This document shows, one piece after another, positions 50,865-63,863 of a stretch of 64,000 bases of DNA (its first letter is position 1; every line of letters begins with the position of its first letter). The notes under the pieces were generated by a model. That model searched no databases. It was not told the DNA's origin and saw only the letters and a program-made list of their open reading frames with translations. The stretch comes from Pseudoneobacillus sp052180215 (GTDB lineage Bacteria; Bacillota; Bacilli; Bacillales; Cytobacillaceae): positions 4,426,001 through 4,490,000 of the forward strand of contig NZ_CP197471.1 of the NCBI RefSeq assembly GCF_052180215.1, written 5' to 3'. The position numbers and the translations under genes were made by a program.

Positions 50865-51953
50865 TTGCGGGTTAAAGTATCGGAACTGCAGGAAGGCTGT
50901 ATTTTGACTAAAGATATATTTTGTTGGACCAACAAACCAATTGTAGCCAAAAAAACAGTCTTAACAAAGGAAATGATAGAAGTTTTACAAGCCTTCTTAA
51001 TAAAAGATGTAACGGTAGAAAAAACACTAGTAAATGGTATGCCTTTTATTCCAACAGAAATAATAGAAGATGAAAAAGCAAATACAACAGATAAAACTGA
51101 AAAAGTAATGAAAGGTTTTGTTGACCTTTATTTAGAGGCTGTTCAGGACTACAAAAAGGAATTTACTTCATGGCAGTCAGGGATGCCTATTAAAATAGGA
51201 CCTATTCGTGCTCTATTATTACCTTTACTAGAAAAATTAGAGGAATCTCCTTCCGAAATTTTTGACCTCCATCACCTTTCCAGAAAAGATGATTATCTCT
51301 ATCATCATGCAGTAACAGTTGGATTATTAAGTGGATTTATTGGAAAAAAACTTAACTACCCTAAAGGTGATTGGGTGCAAATTGCGTTAGCTGGCTGCTT
51401 AGCCGATTGCGGTATGGCAAAGGTGAATCCAACCATCCTACATAAAAAAACATCCTTATTAGCCCATGAATATGAAGATGTAAAAAAACATCCCGTATAC
51501 AGTTATAAATTGGTACAAAGTATTCCAGCATTAAGGAATGAAGCCAAAATTGCAATCCTTCAACATCATGAAAGAATTGATGGAAGTGGTTACCCGTTGG
51601 GAGATTCAAACCAAAAGATACATCCGTTTGCCAAAATTATTGCAGTGGCTGATATGTTCCATGCAATGACAGCGGAAAGAGTCTATAAAGGAAAACAATC
51701 ACCATTTAAGGTCCTAGAAATGATTTTACAAGACAGTTTTGGGAAATTTGATGTAAGTGTTGTGAATGTATTAAGTTCTGCGTTAATGAATTTTTCTAAT
51801 GGAAGTAAAGTAAAGCTTTCAGATGGGCAATTAGCAGAGATTGTATTTATTGATCAACAAAATCCTACTCGTCCGTTAGTAAAATTAATGGATAGCAATG
51901 AAATGATTCATTTAGAGAAAAATAGACACTTGTATATTGAAGAAATTCAATAA
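50865..51953 (+). CDS. Degenerate HD-GYP domain protein
   Basis: About 362 residues from a TTG at 50865, which has GAGGTGG five bases upstream; an in-frame GTG at 50856 lies inside that site. An N-terminal DUF3391-like part (LRVKVSELQEGCILTKDIF) precedes an HD-GYP domain (about 135-305) with YHHAVTV, KHPVYSYK, HHERIDGSGYP and ADMFHAM. The canonical HDxGK motif reads ADCGMAK here, so the metal-binding His is replaced by Ala while GYP is kept. Cyclic-di-GMP hydrolysis is therefore doubtful; it may be a sensor or a protein-interaction module. Monocistronic, between gyrA and the rRNA operon. Confidence 0.88.
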   Translation: MRVKVSELQEGCILTKDIFCWTNKPIVAKKTVLTKEMIEVLQAFLIKDVTVEKTLVNGMPFIPTEIIEDEKANTTDKTEKVMKGFVDLYLEAVQDYKKEFTSWQSGMPIKIGPIRALLLPLLEKLEESPSEIFDLHHLSRKDDYLYHHAVTVGLLSGFIGKKLNYPKGDWVQIALAGCLADCGMAKVNPTILHKKTSLLAHEYEDVKKHPVYSYKLVQSIPALRNEAKIAILQHHERIDGSGYPLGDSNQKIHPFAKIIAVADMFHAMTAERVYKGKQSPFKVLEMILQDSFGKFDVSVVNVLSSALMNFSNGSKVKLSDGQLAEIVFIDQQNPTRPLVKLMDSNEMIHLEKNRHLYIEEIQ

Positions 51954-52006
51954 TATTATTTTAGTAAAATAGTTATATCGAATATAAAAATAAAAGATTA
52001 AGATGC

Positions 52007-52045
52007 TGTCCATTTGTGCGGTTGAGGCATAGATGGACAACCGCA
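52007..52045 (+). other. Possible pseudoknot downstream of the HD-GYP gene
   Basis: TGTCCAT (52007-52013) pairs with ATGGACA (52033-52039), while TGCGGT (52017-52022), inside that loop, pairs with ACCGCA (52040-52045). The two interleaved stems could form an H-type pseudoknot or two alternative hairpins, 54 bases after the stop. No T tract follows. Confidence 0.5.
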
Positions 52046-52179
52046 TACAACTAAATCAATTTGCAAACCATTAAAACTAGATTTTTTCGTTTTATTACTT
52101 GTATTTATAAAGTTAGCCTGATATAATAATTCAAGTCGACACGAATTGAACATTAAGTAATAAAAAAACGTAAAAAGTG

Positions 52180-52208
52180 TTGACGTAAGATTAACAAAAT
52201 GTTATATT
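52180..52208 (+). promoter_or_regulatory. rRNA operon promoter
   Basis: TTGACG (52180-52185), 17-base spacer, TATATT (52203-52208). The leader then carries a TTGTTCTTTGAAAACTAAAC antitermination/processing motif near 52237. It reads into the 16S gene. Confidence 0.85.
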
Positions 52209-52342
52209 AATAAAGTCGCTTCTGAGCGATTAATGAATTGTTCTTTGAAAACTAAACAACCAAACATTAACAAAGGTAAGGCTTCTATTATAGAAGTTTT
52301 TTAAAAAAAGCCAGAGTAAACTTTATGAGCTATATCAAACAC

Positions 52343-53899
<1,557 letters not shown>

Positions 53900-54025
53900 A
53901 ATATAAGTGACCGAGTAAAAATGAATATTTTTATTATTGGTCACAAAAAAACATTAAAATCTTTGGTGTTAATCGTTTGGTGTTTAGTTTTGAAAGAGCA
54001 ATCTTTCATCATTTGATGGTATTGG

Positions 54026-54102
<77 letters not shown>

Positions 54103-54120
54103 TCTTTATTAACTTTATAT

Positions 54121-54196
54121 GGGGTCTTAGCTCAGCTGGGAGAGCGCCTGCCTTGCACGCAGGAGGTCAGGGGTTCGATCCCCCTAGACTCCACCA
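54121..54196 (+). tRNA. tRNA-Ala (TGC)
   Basis: A 76-nt cloverleaf, GGGGTCTTAGCTCAGCTGGG, anticodon loop CTTGCAC giving TGC, encoded CCA. Followed by a palindrome (TTTTTTTACGTGAGTAAAAAAA) and the 23S leader motif CCTTGAAAACTAGATAATCG. Confidence 0.98.
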
Positions 54197-54331
54197 TTTT
54201 TTTTACGTGAGTAAAAAAATCATTTCCTTGTTCCTTGAAAACTAGATAATCGTATAGAAGAAACCAAGTAAAAACCGAGTAATTGCCATTTTAGTTTCTC
54301 TCTTATTTTATAGTAAGAGAATTAACCTTTA

Positions 54332-57268
<2,937 letters not shown>

Positions 57269-57385
57269 AAACATTTGGATATCCAAATAAGGCAAACTTG
57301 TTTTTACTTCTTCTAATACATTATCTAGTTTTGAGGGAACAAGACTTTTTCACGTAAGTGAAAAGAGTTTACCTCAACAAAATAG

Positions 57386-57501
<116 letters not shown>

Positions 57502-57508
57502 AAATTAG

Positions 57509-57535
57509 AACAACCTACAAGGGTTGTTTTTTTTG
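57509..57535 (+). terminator. rRNA operon terminator
   Basis: ACAACC/GGGTTGT hairpin followed by eight Ts, seven bases after 5S. Confidence 0.9.
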
Positions 57536-57701
57536 TCTCTAAAAATAGAAATCTAGTAAAAAATAAAAACAACCCCCATAAGAAAAGATAATAAGACGAA
57601 CCTTATAGTAGATTAAAATTTTGTATTTTTTACCACATCTCTTTTCTGTTTAGAATCAAAGAAATAGGGTAAATAATAAACAAATATAAGGAGGTTTTAT
57701 A

Positions 57702-57830
57702 ATGGATTTAGTAAAATTAGATATTGATCAATTATTAGAACTTACCTCCTATTCATTGGACGAAGATTATCAATTCAAACTAAAAAAAGTCGAAATTGAT
57801 AAGTTATTAGAAAAAACACAGGACTGGTAA
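57702..57830 (+). CDS. Unrecognised 42-residue small protein
   Basis: Encodes MDLVKLDIDQLLELTSYSLD and a Lys-rich second half ending EKTQDW. An almost perfect ribosome site (AAGGAGGT, seven bases upstream) and a strong terminator right after it make it a credible gene. I do not recognise the family. It is acidic-then-basic, likely helical, with no signal peptide or Cys. It lies alone between the rRNA operon and yaaC. Confidence 0.65.
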   Translation: MDLVKLDIDQLLELTSYSLDEDYQFKLKKVEIDKLLEKTQDW

Positions 57831-57841
57831 ATTTATTCATG

Positions 57842-57882
57842 GCAACAAGCTCCATTTATTAGGAGCTTGTTTTTATTTTGCT
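57842..57882 (+). terminator. Terminator of the small ORF
   Basis: ACAAGCTCC/GGAGCTTGT stem around ATTTATTA, then TTTTTATTTT. Confidence 0.9.
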
Positions 57883-57909
57883 TTTTGAATTGAAAGAGGG
57901 GAAGAGCCC

Positions 57910-58869
57910 TTATTTCAAATGACTATTTAAATATTGATAAATCAAAAATGGACCTTTGTGTACGGCTATATTTAAAAAATTTCTGATAAATGGATAATCC
58001 CTATTTGGCATCATCTTAATAAGCTCACTCCACCATTCTGTCTCATAACGTGCAATCATACTTAAATTATATAAAAGTAAATAATGGATCAGCATTTCAG
58101 GATAATGTATATGCTCACTTTTGGTCATTGGAAAGTAAAACTTACCTTCTTCAAAATGATATCTGAGAGGGATACAATCAATACATTTATGCATATTTAT
58201 TTTAAAAGCAGTCCCATTTCCCCCCTTTTCAGCTAGTTCAACTGGATAGAGGGATTTTGCCTGATAAAAGTCCTGAAAGCGTGTTTCTGTCATGTGATAC
58301 TTATCTAAGATTTGATTAGAAAAAAGAATTGTATCCTCCTTTTGACTAACTCTTATAAAAGTTTGTTTGCCTTCCAAAGTAGAGAAAAGATCATTTAACT
58401 CCGGTATTTCTTTTAATAACTCTCCCATATTGGCTTTTTCACCTTCCAAATGTTTCATGTGGAACATTTTTTCAGCAATAAAAGGGAAAAGGCCATTCTT
58501 TTGTATTTTTACTTCATCTTGAAAAAATTGATATTGCTGTTTTTTACGTTTCCTTGTCGATACACCATGGGCTAAAACAGAGGTATTCTCAGGATAATTG
58601 GGTTGTATGGTTAAAATACAAGCTTTTATTAAATGAACAAAGCCATAGAATAATAAAATGGGTTGAATTAAAAGAGGAGATTTTTCTGCTTGGTCGTAAT
58701 AGGTCTTAGCATGCTCTAGGTAATAAATAAACGGGTAACAATTTTCAAAGCTCTTTTGGTCTCCATTCTCGATTTGTGCTTTGTCGTAACATTTTTTTAG
58801 CATTTGCTGAGTATGTTCTGCTGAAAAGAAGATGGAATAATTGGTCCAGTTCTTATATTGGGTATACAT
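57910..58869 (-). CDS. yaaC: YaaC family protein
   Basis: 319 residues matching the YaaC family in length and position (between the rRNA operon and guaB, divergent from guaB as in B. subtilis). Features include the N-terminal W-rich YKNWTNYSIFFSAEHTQQ and the ILLFYGFVHLIKACIL hydrophobic stretch. The function is unknown. The sequence holds a parS-like palindrome (58451-58466). Confidence 0.9.
   Translation of the reverse strand: MYTQYKNWTNYSIFFSAEHTQQMLKKCYDKAQIENGDQKSFENCYPFIYYLEHAKTYYDQAEKSPLLIQPILLFYGFVHLIKACILTIQPNYPENTSVLAHGVSTRKRKKQQYQFFQDEVKIQKNGLFPFIAEKMFHMKHLEGEKANMGELLKEIPELNDLFSTLEGKQTFIRVSQKEDTILFSNQILDKYHMTETRFQDFYQAKSLYPVELAEKGGNGTAFKINMHKCIDCIPLRYHFEEGKFYFPMTKSEHIHYPEMLIHYLLLYNLSMIARYETEWWSELIKMMPNRDYPFIRNFLNIAVHKGPFLIYQYLNSHLK
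58451..58466. promoter_or_regulatory. Degenerate parS-like palindrome in yaaC
   Basis: TGTTTCATGTGGAACA has 14 of 16 consensus bases but replaces the central CG with TG. It may be a weak or lost ParB site on the right arm, about 17 kb from dnaA. Confidence 0.45.
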
Positions 58870-58918
58870 AATGATTTCTCCTCAAATAAATTGAATAATA
58901 CAAATAATAACTTCTTCC

Positions 58919-58947
58919 TTGACAGTATTTTGTCCAATTGATAACCT
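58919..58947 (+). promoter_or_regulatory. guaB promoter
   Basis: TTGACA (58919-58924), 17-base spacer, TAACCT (58942-58947), 40 bases before the guaB start. Confidence 0.6.
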
Positions 58948-58986
58948 ACAAATAATATTTTTTTACACTTGGGGAGGATTATTGAA

Positions 58987-60456
58987 ATGTGGGAAAGTAA
59001 ATTTGCTAAAGAAGGATTAACCTTTGATGATGTTTTATTAGTTCCAGCAAGATCAGAAGTGCTTCCTAGAGATGTAAACCTTCAAGTTGAACTAGCAGAG
59101 GGTGTAAAGTTAAACATTCCGTTTATTAGTGCGGGTATGGACACTGTTACACAGGCTGAAATGGCCATTGCGATGGCAAGACAGGGTGGTTTAGGGGTTA
59201 TTCATAAAAACATGTCCATTGAACAACAAGCGGATCAAGTATTAAAAGTGAAACGTTCCGAAAGTGGCGTTATCACAGATCCTTTTTATTTAACACCCGA
59301 TCATCAGGTTTATGATGCTGAACATCTTATGGGTAAATATCGAATCTCAGGTGTTCCCATTGTTAACAACGAAGAGGAACAAAAATTAATTGGTATTTTA
59401 ACGAATCGTGACTTACGATTTATTCAAGATTATTCCATAAAAATTTCAGATGTGATGACAAAAGAAAATTTAGTCACTGCACCAGTTGGAACAAGCTTAC
59501 AAGAAGCAGAAAAAATTCTTCAAAAACATAAAATTGAAAAATTACCACTTGTTGATGATGAGGGTGTGTTAAAAGGACTTATCACAATAAAGGATATTGA
59601 GAAAGTTATTGAGTTCCCTCATTCTGCAAAAGATTCAGTTGGTCGCTTATTAGTAGGTGCTGCGGTTGGGGTGACTGCTGATACAATGAAACGAGTAGAA
59701 ATGCTTGTAAAGGCACATGTGGATGTTATTGTGGTTGATACGGCACATGGACATTCTAAAGGAGTTCTCGATACAGTTAGAATGATTCGCGAAGCCTACC
59801 CTTCTTTAAATATTATTGCAGGAAATGTCGCTACGGCTGAGGCAACTAAAGACTTAATTGACGCAGGTGCTGATATCATAAAAGTAGGAATTGGACCGGG
59901 TTCCATTTGTACAACTCGTGTTGTGGCTGGTGTTGGTGTTCCGCAAATTACTGCAGTTTATGATTGTGCAACGGAAGCTAGAAAGCACGGAAAATCTATT
60001 ATTGCGGATGGCGGAATTAAATATTCTGGTGATGTTGTAAAGGCATTAGCTGCTGGAGGACATGCGGTCATGCTTGGTAGCTTACTTGCAGGGGTAACAG
60101 AAAGCCCAGGTGAGACAGAAATTTACCAAGGTAGACGTTTTAAAGTGTATCGTGGTATGGGCTCAGTAGCTGCAATGGAAAAAGGGTCAAAGGATCGATA
60201 TTTCCAAGAAGATAATAAAAAGTTTGTTCCAGAAGGTATTGAAGGTAGAGTCGCTTATAAAGGACCACTTGCAGACACCATTTACCAGTTAGTTGGCGGT
60301 TTACGTTCAGGTATGGGGTATTGTGGGACAAAGGACTTAACTGAATTGAGAGAAAAAGCTCAGTTTGTGAAAATGACAGGTGCGGGATTAAGAGAAAGCC
60401 ATCCGCATGATGTCCAAATCACTAAAGAAGCACCAAACTATTCATATCAATCATAA
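58987..60456 (+). CDS. guaB: GuaB, inosine-5'-monophosphate dehydrogenase
   Basis: 489 residues from the ATG at 58987 (MWESKFAKEGLTFDDVLLVPA), with GGGGAGG upstream; an in-frame ATG-like start at 58969 lies before that site. It has a TIM barrel with catalytic Cys in GPGSICTTRVVAG, two CBS domains (about 90-205) and the flap region. It oxidises IMP to XMP, the committed step to GMP. Confidence 0.98.
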   Translation: MWESKFAKEGLTFDDVLLVPARSEVLPRDVNLQVELAEGVKLNIPFISAGMDTVTQAEMAIAMARQGGLGVIHKNMSIEQQADQVLKVKRSESGVITDPFYLTPDHQVYDAEHLMGKYRISGVPIVNNEEEQKLIGILTNRDLRFIQDYSIKISDVMTKENLVTAPVGTSLQEAEKILQKHKIEKLPLVDDEGVLKGLITIKDIEKVIEFPHSAKDSVGRLLVGAAVGVTADTMKRVEMLVKAHVDVIVVDTAHGHSKGVLDTVRMIREAYPSLNIIAGNVATAEATKDLIDAGADIIKVGIGPGSICTTRVVAGVGVPQITAVYDCATEARKHGKSIIADGGIKYSGDVVKALAAGGHAVMLGSLLAGVTESPGETEIYQGRRFKVYRGMGSVAAMEKGSKDRYFQEDNKKFVPEGIEGRVAYKGPLADTIYQLVGGLRSGMGYCGTKDLTELREKAQFVKMTGAGLRESHPHDVQITKEAPNYSYQS

Positions 60457-60490
60457 AAACAGGGGAGTTGTTTCCCTGTTTTTCTTTTTG
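60455..60490 (+). terminator. guaB terminator
   Basis: AAAAACAGGG/CCCTGTTTTT stem with loop, followed by CTTTTTG. Confidence 0.88.
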
Positions 60491-60495
60491 TAAAA

Positions 60496-60666
60496 ACTGT
60501 TTTCGTATAGATTTTGGTTTTGGTGAAAATCCCAAAAGTCGGACTTTTACAGGCACTCTTAATAAGAGCTCAGCTCTTTTCTTGATTTTTAAAAGATTTT
60601 TATCACCCTATATTGAGAAATCTCTCTTTCTTAGTTACAAAGGCAACAAAGTTTTAGAAAAGAGCG
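60496..60666 (+). repeat. 171-bp structured intergenic repeat, copy 3 of 3
   Basis: Begins ACTGTTTTCGTATAG and ends AGAAAAGAGC. Stem A reads GTGAAAATCC/GGACTTTTAC (one wobble pair, one mismatch). Stem B is GCTCTTTTCT (60573-60582) with AGAAAAGAGC (60656-60665), perfect. It lies between the guaB terminator and dacA; the remaining 120 bases before dacA hold only promoter-like AT-rich sequence. Confidence 0.9.
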
Positions 60667-60792
60667 TTGTCAAAAAATGTACAGTATGGAATCATCTTTT
60701 CTTCATAAGATAGGTCTTGCTATCCTACCTTTTCAATAGGAGATATGTTAAAATAACAAAAGTGTAAATATAAGAGGTGGAGGGGCATAAAG

Positions 60793-62139
60793 GTGAATAA
60801 AAAATACATTAAAAAATATATAGCCAGTTTAATGGCATTTGTTTTGATAGTAGGTCTATTTCAAAATGGAAATATTGTCAAAGCACAAGCTCAACTGGAT
60901 GTGAAAGCGGACGCTGCAATTTTAGTTGAAGCCTCTACTGGTCGAGTTTTATTTGAAAAAAATGCAGATACGGTTCTTGGTATTGCAAGTATGACCAAGA
61001 TGATGACGGAGTATTTATTACTAGAAGCCATTAAAGAAGGAAGAGTGAAATGGGAACAGGAATATTCTGTTTCAGAATATGTGTGGAAGGTTTCTCAAGA
61101 CCGTTCTTTATCCAATGTCCCTCTTCGTCGTGATGGCAAATATAATATTCGTGAGTTATATGAAGCAATGGCTATTTATTCTGCGAATGGCGCAACAATT
61201 GCGATAGCTGAAACCATTGCAGGCTCAGAAGCTAATTTTGTTAAGATGATGAATGATAAAGCACAAGAACTTGGATTAGAAAACTATAAATTTGTTAATG
61301 CAACAGGATTAAATAATCGTGACCTTAAAGGTTCTCATCCTGAAGGTACTGGAGCAGAAGAAGAGAATGTGATGTCTGCTCGCGCAACTGCTAAGTTAGC
61401 TTACCGTTTAATTAAGGATTTCCCGGATGTATTAGCTACTGCAAGTACAACGAAGAAAAAATTCCGTGAAGGTACGGATGATGAAATAAAAATGGATAAC
61501 TGGAATTGGATGTTACCATCATTAGTTTTTGGTTATGAAGGTGTTGATGGCCTTAAAACAGGTACAACTGATTTTGCCGGTTACTGTTTTACAGGGACGG
61601 CAATGCGTGATGGGAAACGTTTTATTACGGTTGTGATGAATGCAAAAAATGCTTCTGGACAAGGAAATTATAAAGCGCGTTTTGATGAAACTAGAAAAAT
61701 GTTTGACTATGCATTCAGTAATTATTCCATTGAAGAACTCCTTCCTAAAAACGCTAAAATTAAAGGTACAGAAAACCTACCAGTAACAAAAGGAAAAGGA
61801 AATAAGGTTAAATTAACAACAAAAGATTCGATCGAAATGGTTATTTTAAATGGTGAAAAGGACCAATATCAACCAGTTGTGGTATTAGATAAAAAGAAAT
61901 TGAATAAAAATGGTGAATTGACAGCTCCAGTTAAAAAAGGTGATGTCGTTGGTTATGTTACCATTAAAGCAAAAGGTGATAATAAAGTTTCATTCTTATC
62001 TGATAAAGCAGATGATCAAATCAAAGTTGTTTTAGTGGCAGCTTCTAGTGTTGAAAAGGCAAATTGGTTTGTTTTAATGATGCGCGGCATTGGTGATTTT
62101 TTTGGTGGTTTATGGAAAAGTGCTGCTAATTTATTTTAA
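60793..62139 (+). CDS. dacA: DacA (PBP5), D-alanyl-D-alanine carboxypeptidase
   Basis: 448 residues. A signal peptide at about 1-31 (cleavage near VKAQA), then an S11 peptidase domain with the active-site motifs SMTK, SAN and KTG, a C-terminal PBP5 domain (about 305-400) and an amphipathic C-terminal anchor (WFVLMMRGIGDFFGGLWKS). It trims the terminal D-Ala from peptidoglycan stem peptides. GAGGTGGAGG precedes the GTG start. Same position as in B. subtilis, after guaB. Confidence 0.97.
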   Translation: MNKKYIKKYIASLMAFVLIVGLFQNGNIVKAQAQLDVKADAAILVEASTGRVLFEKNADTVLGIASMTKMMTEYLLLEAIKEGRVKWEQEYSVSEYVWKVSQDRSLSNVPLRRDGKYNIRELYEAMAIYSANGATIAIAETIAGSEANFVKMMNDKAQELGLENYKFVNATGLNNRDLKGSHPEGTGAEEENVMSARATAKLAYRLIKDFPDVLATASTTKKKFREGTDDEIKMDNWNWMLPSLVFGYEGVDGLKTGTTDFAGYCFTGTAMRDGKRFITVVMNAKNASGQGNYKARFDETRKMFDYAFSNYSIEELLPKNAKIKGTENLPVTKGKGNKVKLTTKDSIEMVILNGEKDQYQPVVVLDKKKLNKNGELTAPVKKGDVVGYVTIKAKGDNKVSFLSDKADDQIKVVLVAASSVEKANWFVLMMRGIGDFFGGLWKSAANLF

Positions 62140-62149
62140 TAAGTGAAAT

Positions 62150-62192
62150 AAGAAAAAGAGGTTTCCTGTCTTGACAGGAGGCCTTTTTTATT
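62150..62192 (+). terminator. dacA terminator
   Basis: AAAGAGGTTTCCTGTC/GACAGGAGGCCTTTTT stem and T run, just past the stop. Confidence 0.88.
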
Positions 62193-62322
62193 GTTTATTT
62201 ACCATGAGGGATATGAATAATTCCGAGTGAATTAGTTATCATTCCTTTATTTTTTTGTTATGATGAATTGAATAATAAATTTTTACTTATTAGCAGAAGG
62301 TAATATCAAAGGGGGCAACATA

Positions 62323-63204
62323 ATGAAAACAGGTACAGATCGTGTAAAACGTGGAATGGCAGAAATGCAAAAGGGCGGCGTCATTATGGACGTTGTTAAT
62401 GCTGAGCAAGCAAAAATAGCAGAAGAAGCTGGTGCTGTTGCAGTAATGGCTTTAGAGCGTGTTCCTTCTGATATCAGAGCAGCAGGTGGAGTTTCAAGAA
62501 TGGCTGACCCACGTATTGTGGAAGAAGTGATGAATGCTGTTTCCATCCCTGTTATGGCAAAAGCCCGTATTGGTCATATCGTGGAAGCTCGTGTCTTAGA
62601 AGCATTAGGTGTCGATTACATAGATGAAAGTGAAGTTTTAACACCTGCAGATGAAGAGTTCCATTTATTAAAAAGTGAATATACAGTTCCATTTGTTTGC
62701 GGATGCCGTGATTTAGGAGAAGCTGCTCGTCGTATCGGTGAAGGGGCTTCCATGTTACGTACAAAAGGTGAGCCCGGTACTGGAAACATTGTAGAAGCTG
62801 TTCGTCATATCCGTAAAGTAAATGCGCAAGTTCGTAAAGTAGTAGCAATGAATGAAGATGAATTAATGACGGAAGCAAAGCTATTAGGTGCACCGTTTGA
62901 GTTATTATTAGAAATTAAACGTTTAGGCCGCTTACCAGTTGTTAACTTCGCTGCAGGTGGAGTAGCTACACCTGCGGATGCAGCTCTTATGATGCAGTTA
63001 GGTGCAGATGGAGTGTTCGTAGGTTCAGGAATTTTCAAATCAGATAATCCTGCAAAATTTGCGAGAGCTATTGTTGAAGCAACTACTCACTATCAAGATT
63101 ATAAGTTAATCGCTGAAATTTCAAAGAATCTTGGTGTGGCAATGAAGGGTATTGAAATTTCAACATTATCTCCAAGTGATCGTATGCAGGAACGTGGTTG
63201 GTAA
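62323..63204 (+). CDS. pdxS: PdxS, pyridoxal 5'-phosphate synthase lyase subunit
   Basis: 293 residues, one of the most conserved TIM barrels: VKRGMAEMQKGGVIMDVVN, RIGHIVEARVLEALGVDYIDESEVLTPADEEFH and NFAAGGVATPADAALMMQLGADGVFVGSGIF. It builds PLP from ribose-5-phosphate, glyceraldehyde-3-phosphate and ammonia from PdxT. AAAGGGGGC precedes the ATG. Confidence 0.98.
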   Translation: MKTGTDRVKRGMAEMQKGGVIMDVVNAEQAKIAEEAGAVAVMALERVPSDIRAAGGVSRMADPRIVEEVMNAVSIPVMAKARIGHIVEARVLEALGVDYIDESEVLTPADEEFHLLKSEYTVPFVCGCRDLGEAARRIGEGASMLRTKGEPGTGNIVEAVRHIRKVNAQVRKVVAMNEDELMTEAKLLGAPFELLLEIKRLGRLPVVNFAAGGVATPADAALMMQLGADGVFVGSGIFKSDNPAKFARAIVEATTHYQDYKLIAEISKNLGVAMKGIEISTLSPSDRMQERGW

Positions 63205-63216
63205 GGAGTTTTAATC

Positions 63217-63792
63217 ATGGTTAAAATCGGAGTATTAGCCTTGCAAGGCGCTGTCCGTGAACATGTACGTTCAGTAGAAGCTTGTGGTGAAGAAGCTGTT
63301 GTCATTAAATTAAAAGAGCAACTGAAAGAAGTAGATGGCTTGATTCTCCCTGGAGGAGAAAGTACGACAATGAGACGCCTTATCGATAAATATGACTTTA
63401 TGGATGAACTAAAGGCATTTGCCGCAGCCGGAAAGCCAATGTTCGGTACATGTGCGGGCTTAATTCTTCTTGCAAAGAAATTAGTGGGATATGATGCACC
63501 TCATATTGGGGTCATGGATGTAACCGTTGAAAGAAATTCCTTTGGTCGCCAAAGAGAGAGCTTTGAAGCGAGTCTTGCTATTGCTGGCGTCGCTGAAGAC
63601 TTTGCAGCTGTATTTATCCGAGGGCCACATATTGTGGAAGCTGGTGAAAATGTAGAGGTTCTAGCAAAATACGATGGGCGTATTGTAGCGGCAAGAGAAG
63701 GGCAATATTTAGGCTGCTCCTTCCATCCAGAACTCACCGATGACCATCGTATGACTGCTTACTTCATCAACATGGTGAAAGAATCTTTATAA
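63217..63792 (+). CDS. pdxT: PdxT, pyridoxal 5'-phosphate synthase glutaminase subunit
   Basis: 191 residues, class I glutamine amidotransferase with LPGGESTTMRRL, the nucleophile Cys in GTCAGLILLA and the His-Glu of CSFHPELTDD. It supplies ammonia to PdxS. Twelve bases after pdxS, so co-transcribed. Confidence 0.98.
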   Translation: MVKIGVLALQGAVREHVRSVEACGEEAVVIKLKEQLKEVDGLILPGGESTTMRRLIDKYDFMDELKAFAAAGKPMFGTCAGLILLAKKLVGYDAPHIGVMDVTVERNSFGRQRESFEASLAIAGVAEDFAAVFIRGPHIVEAGENVEVLAKYDGRIVAAREGQYLGCSFHPELTDDHRMTAYFINMVKESL

Positions 63793-63863
63793 AGAGTGCT
63801 ATGTTAGGCAGCCTGAAGCACAAATCAACAAGATATTAAATAACATCTAAAAGTAGGCATAAT

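Noticed and set aside
60468..60713. 81-codon frame after guaB
   Set aside because: It starts in the guaB terminator and runs through repeat copy 3; no coding signal.
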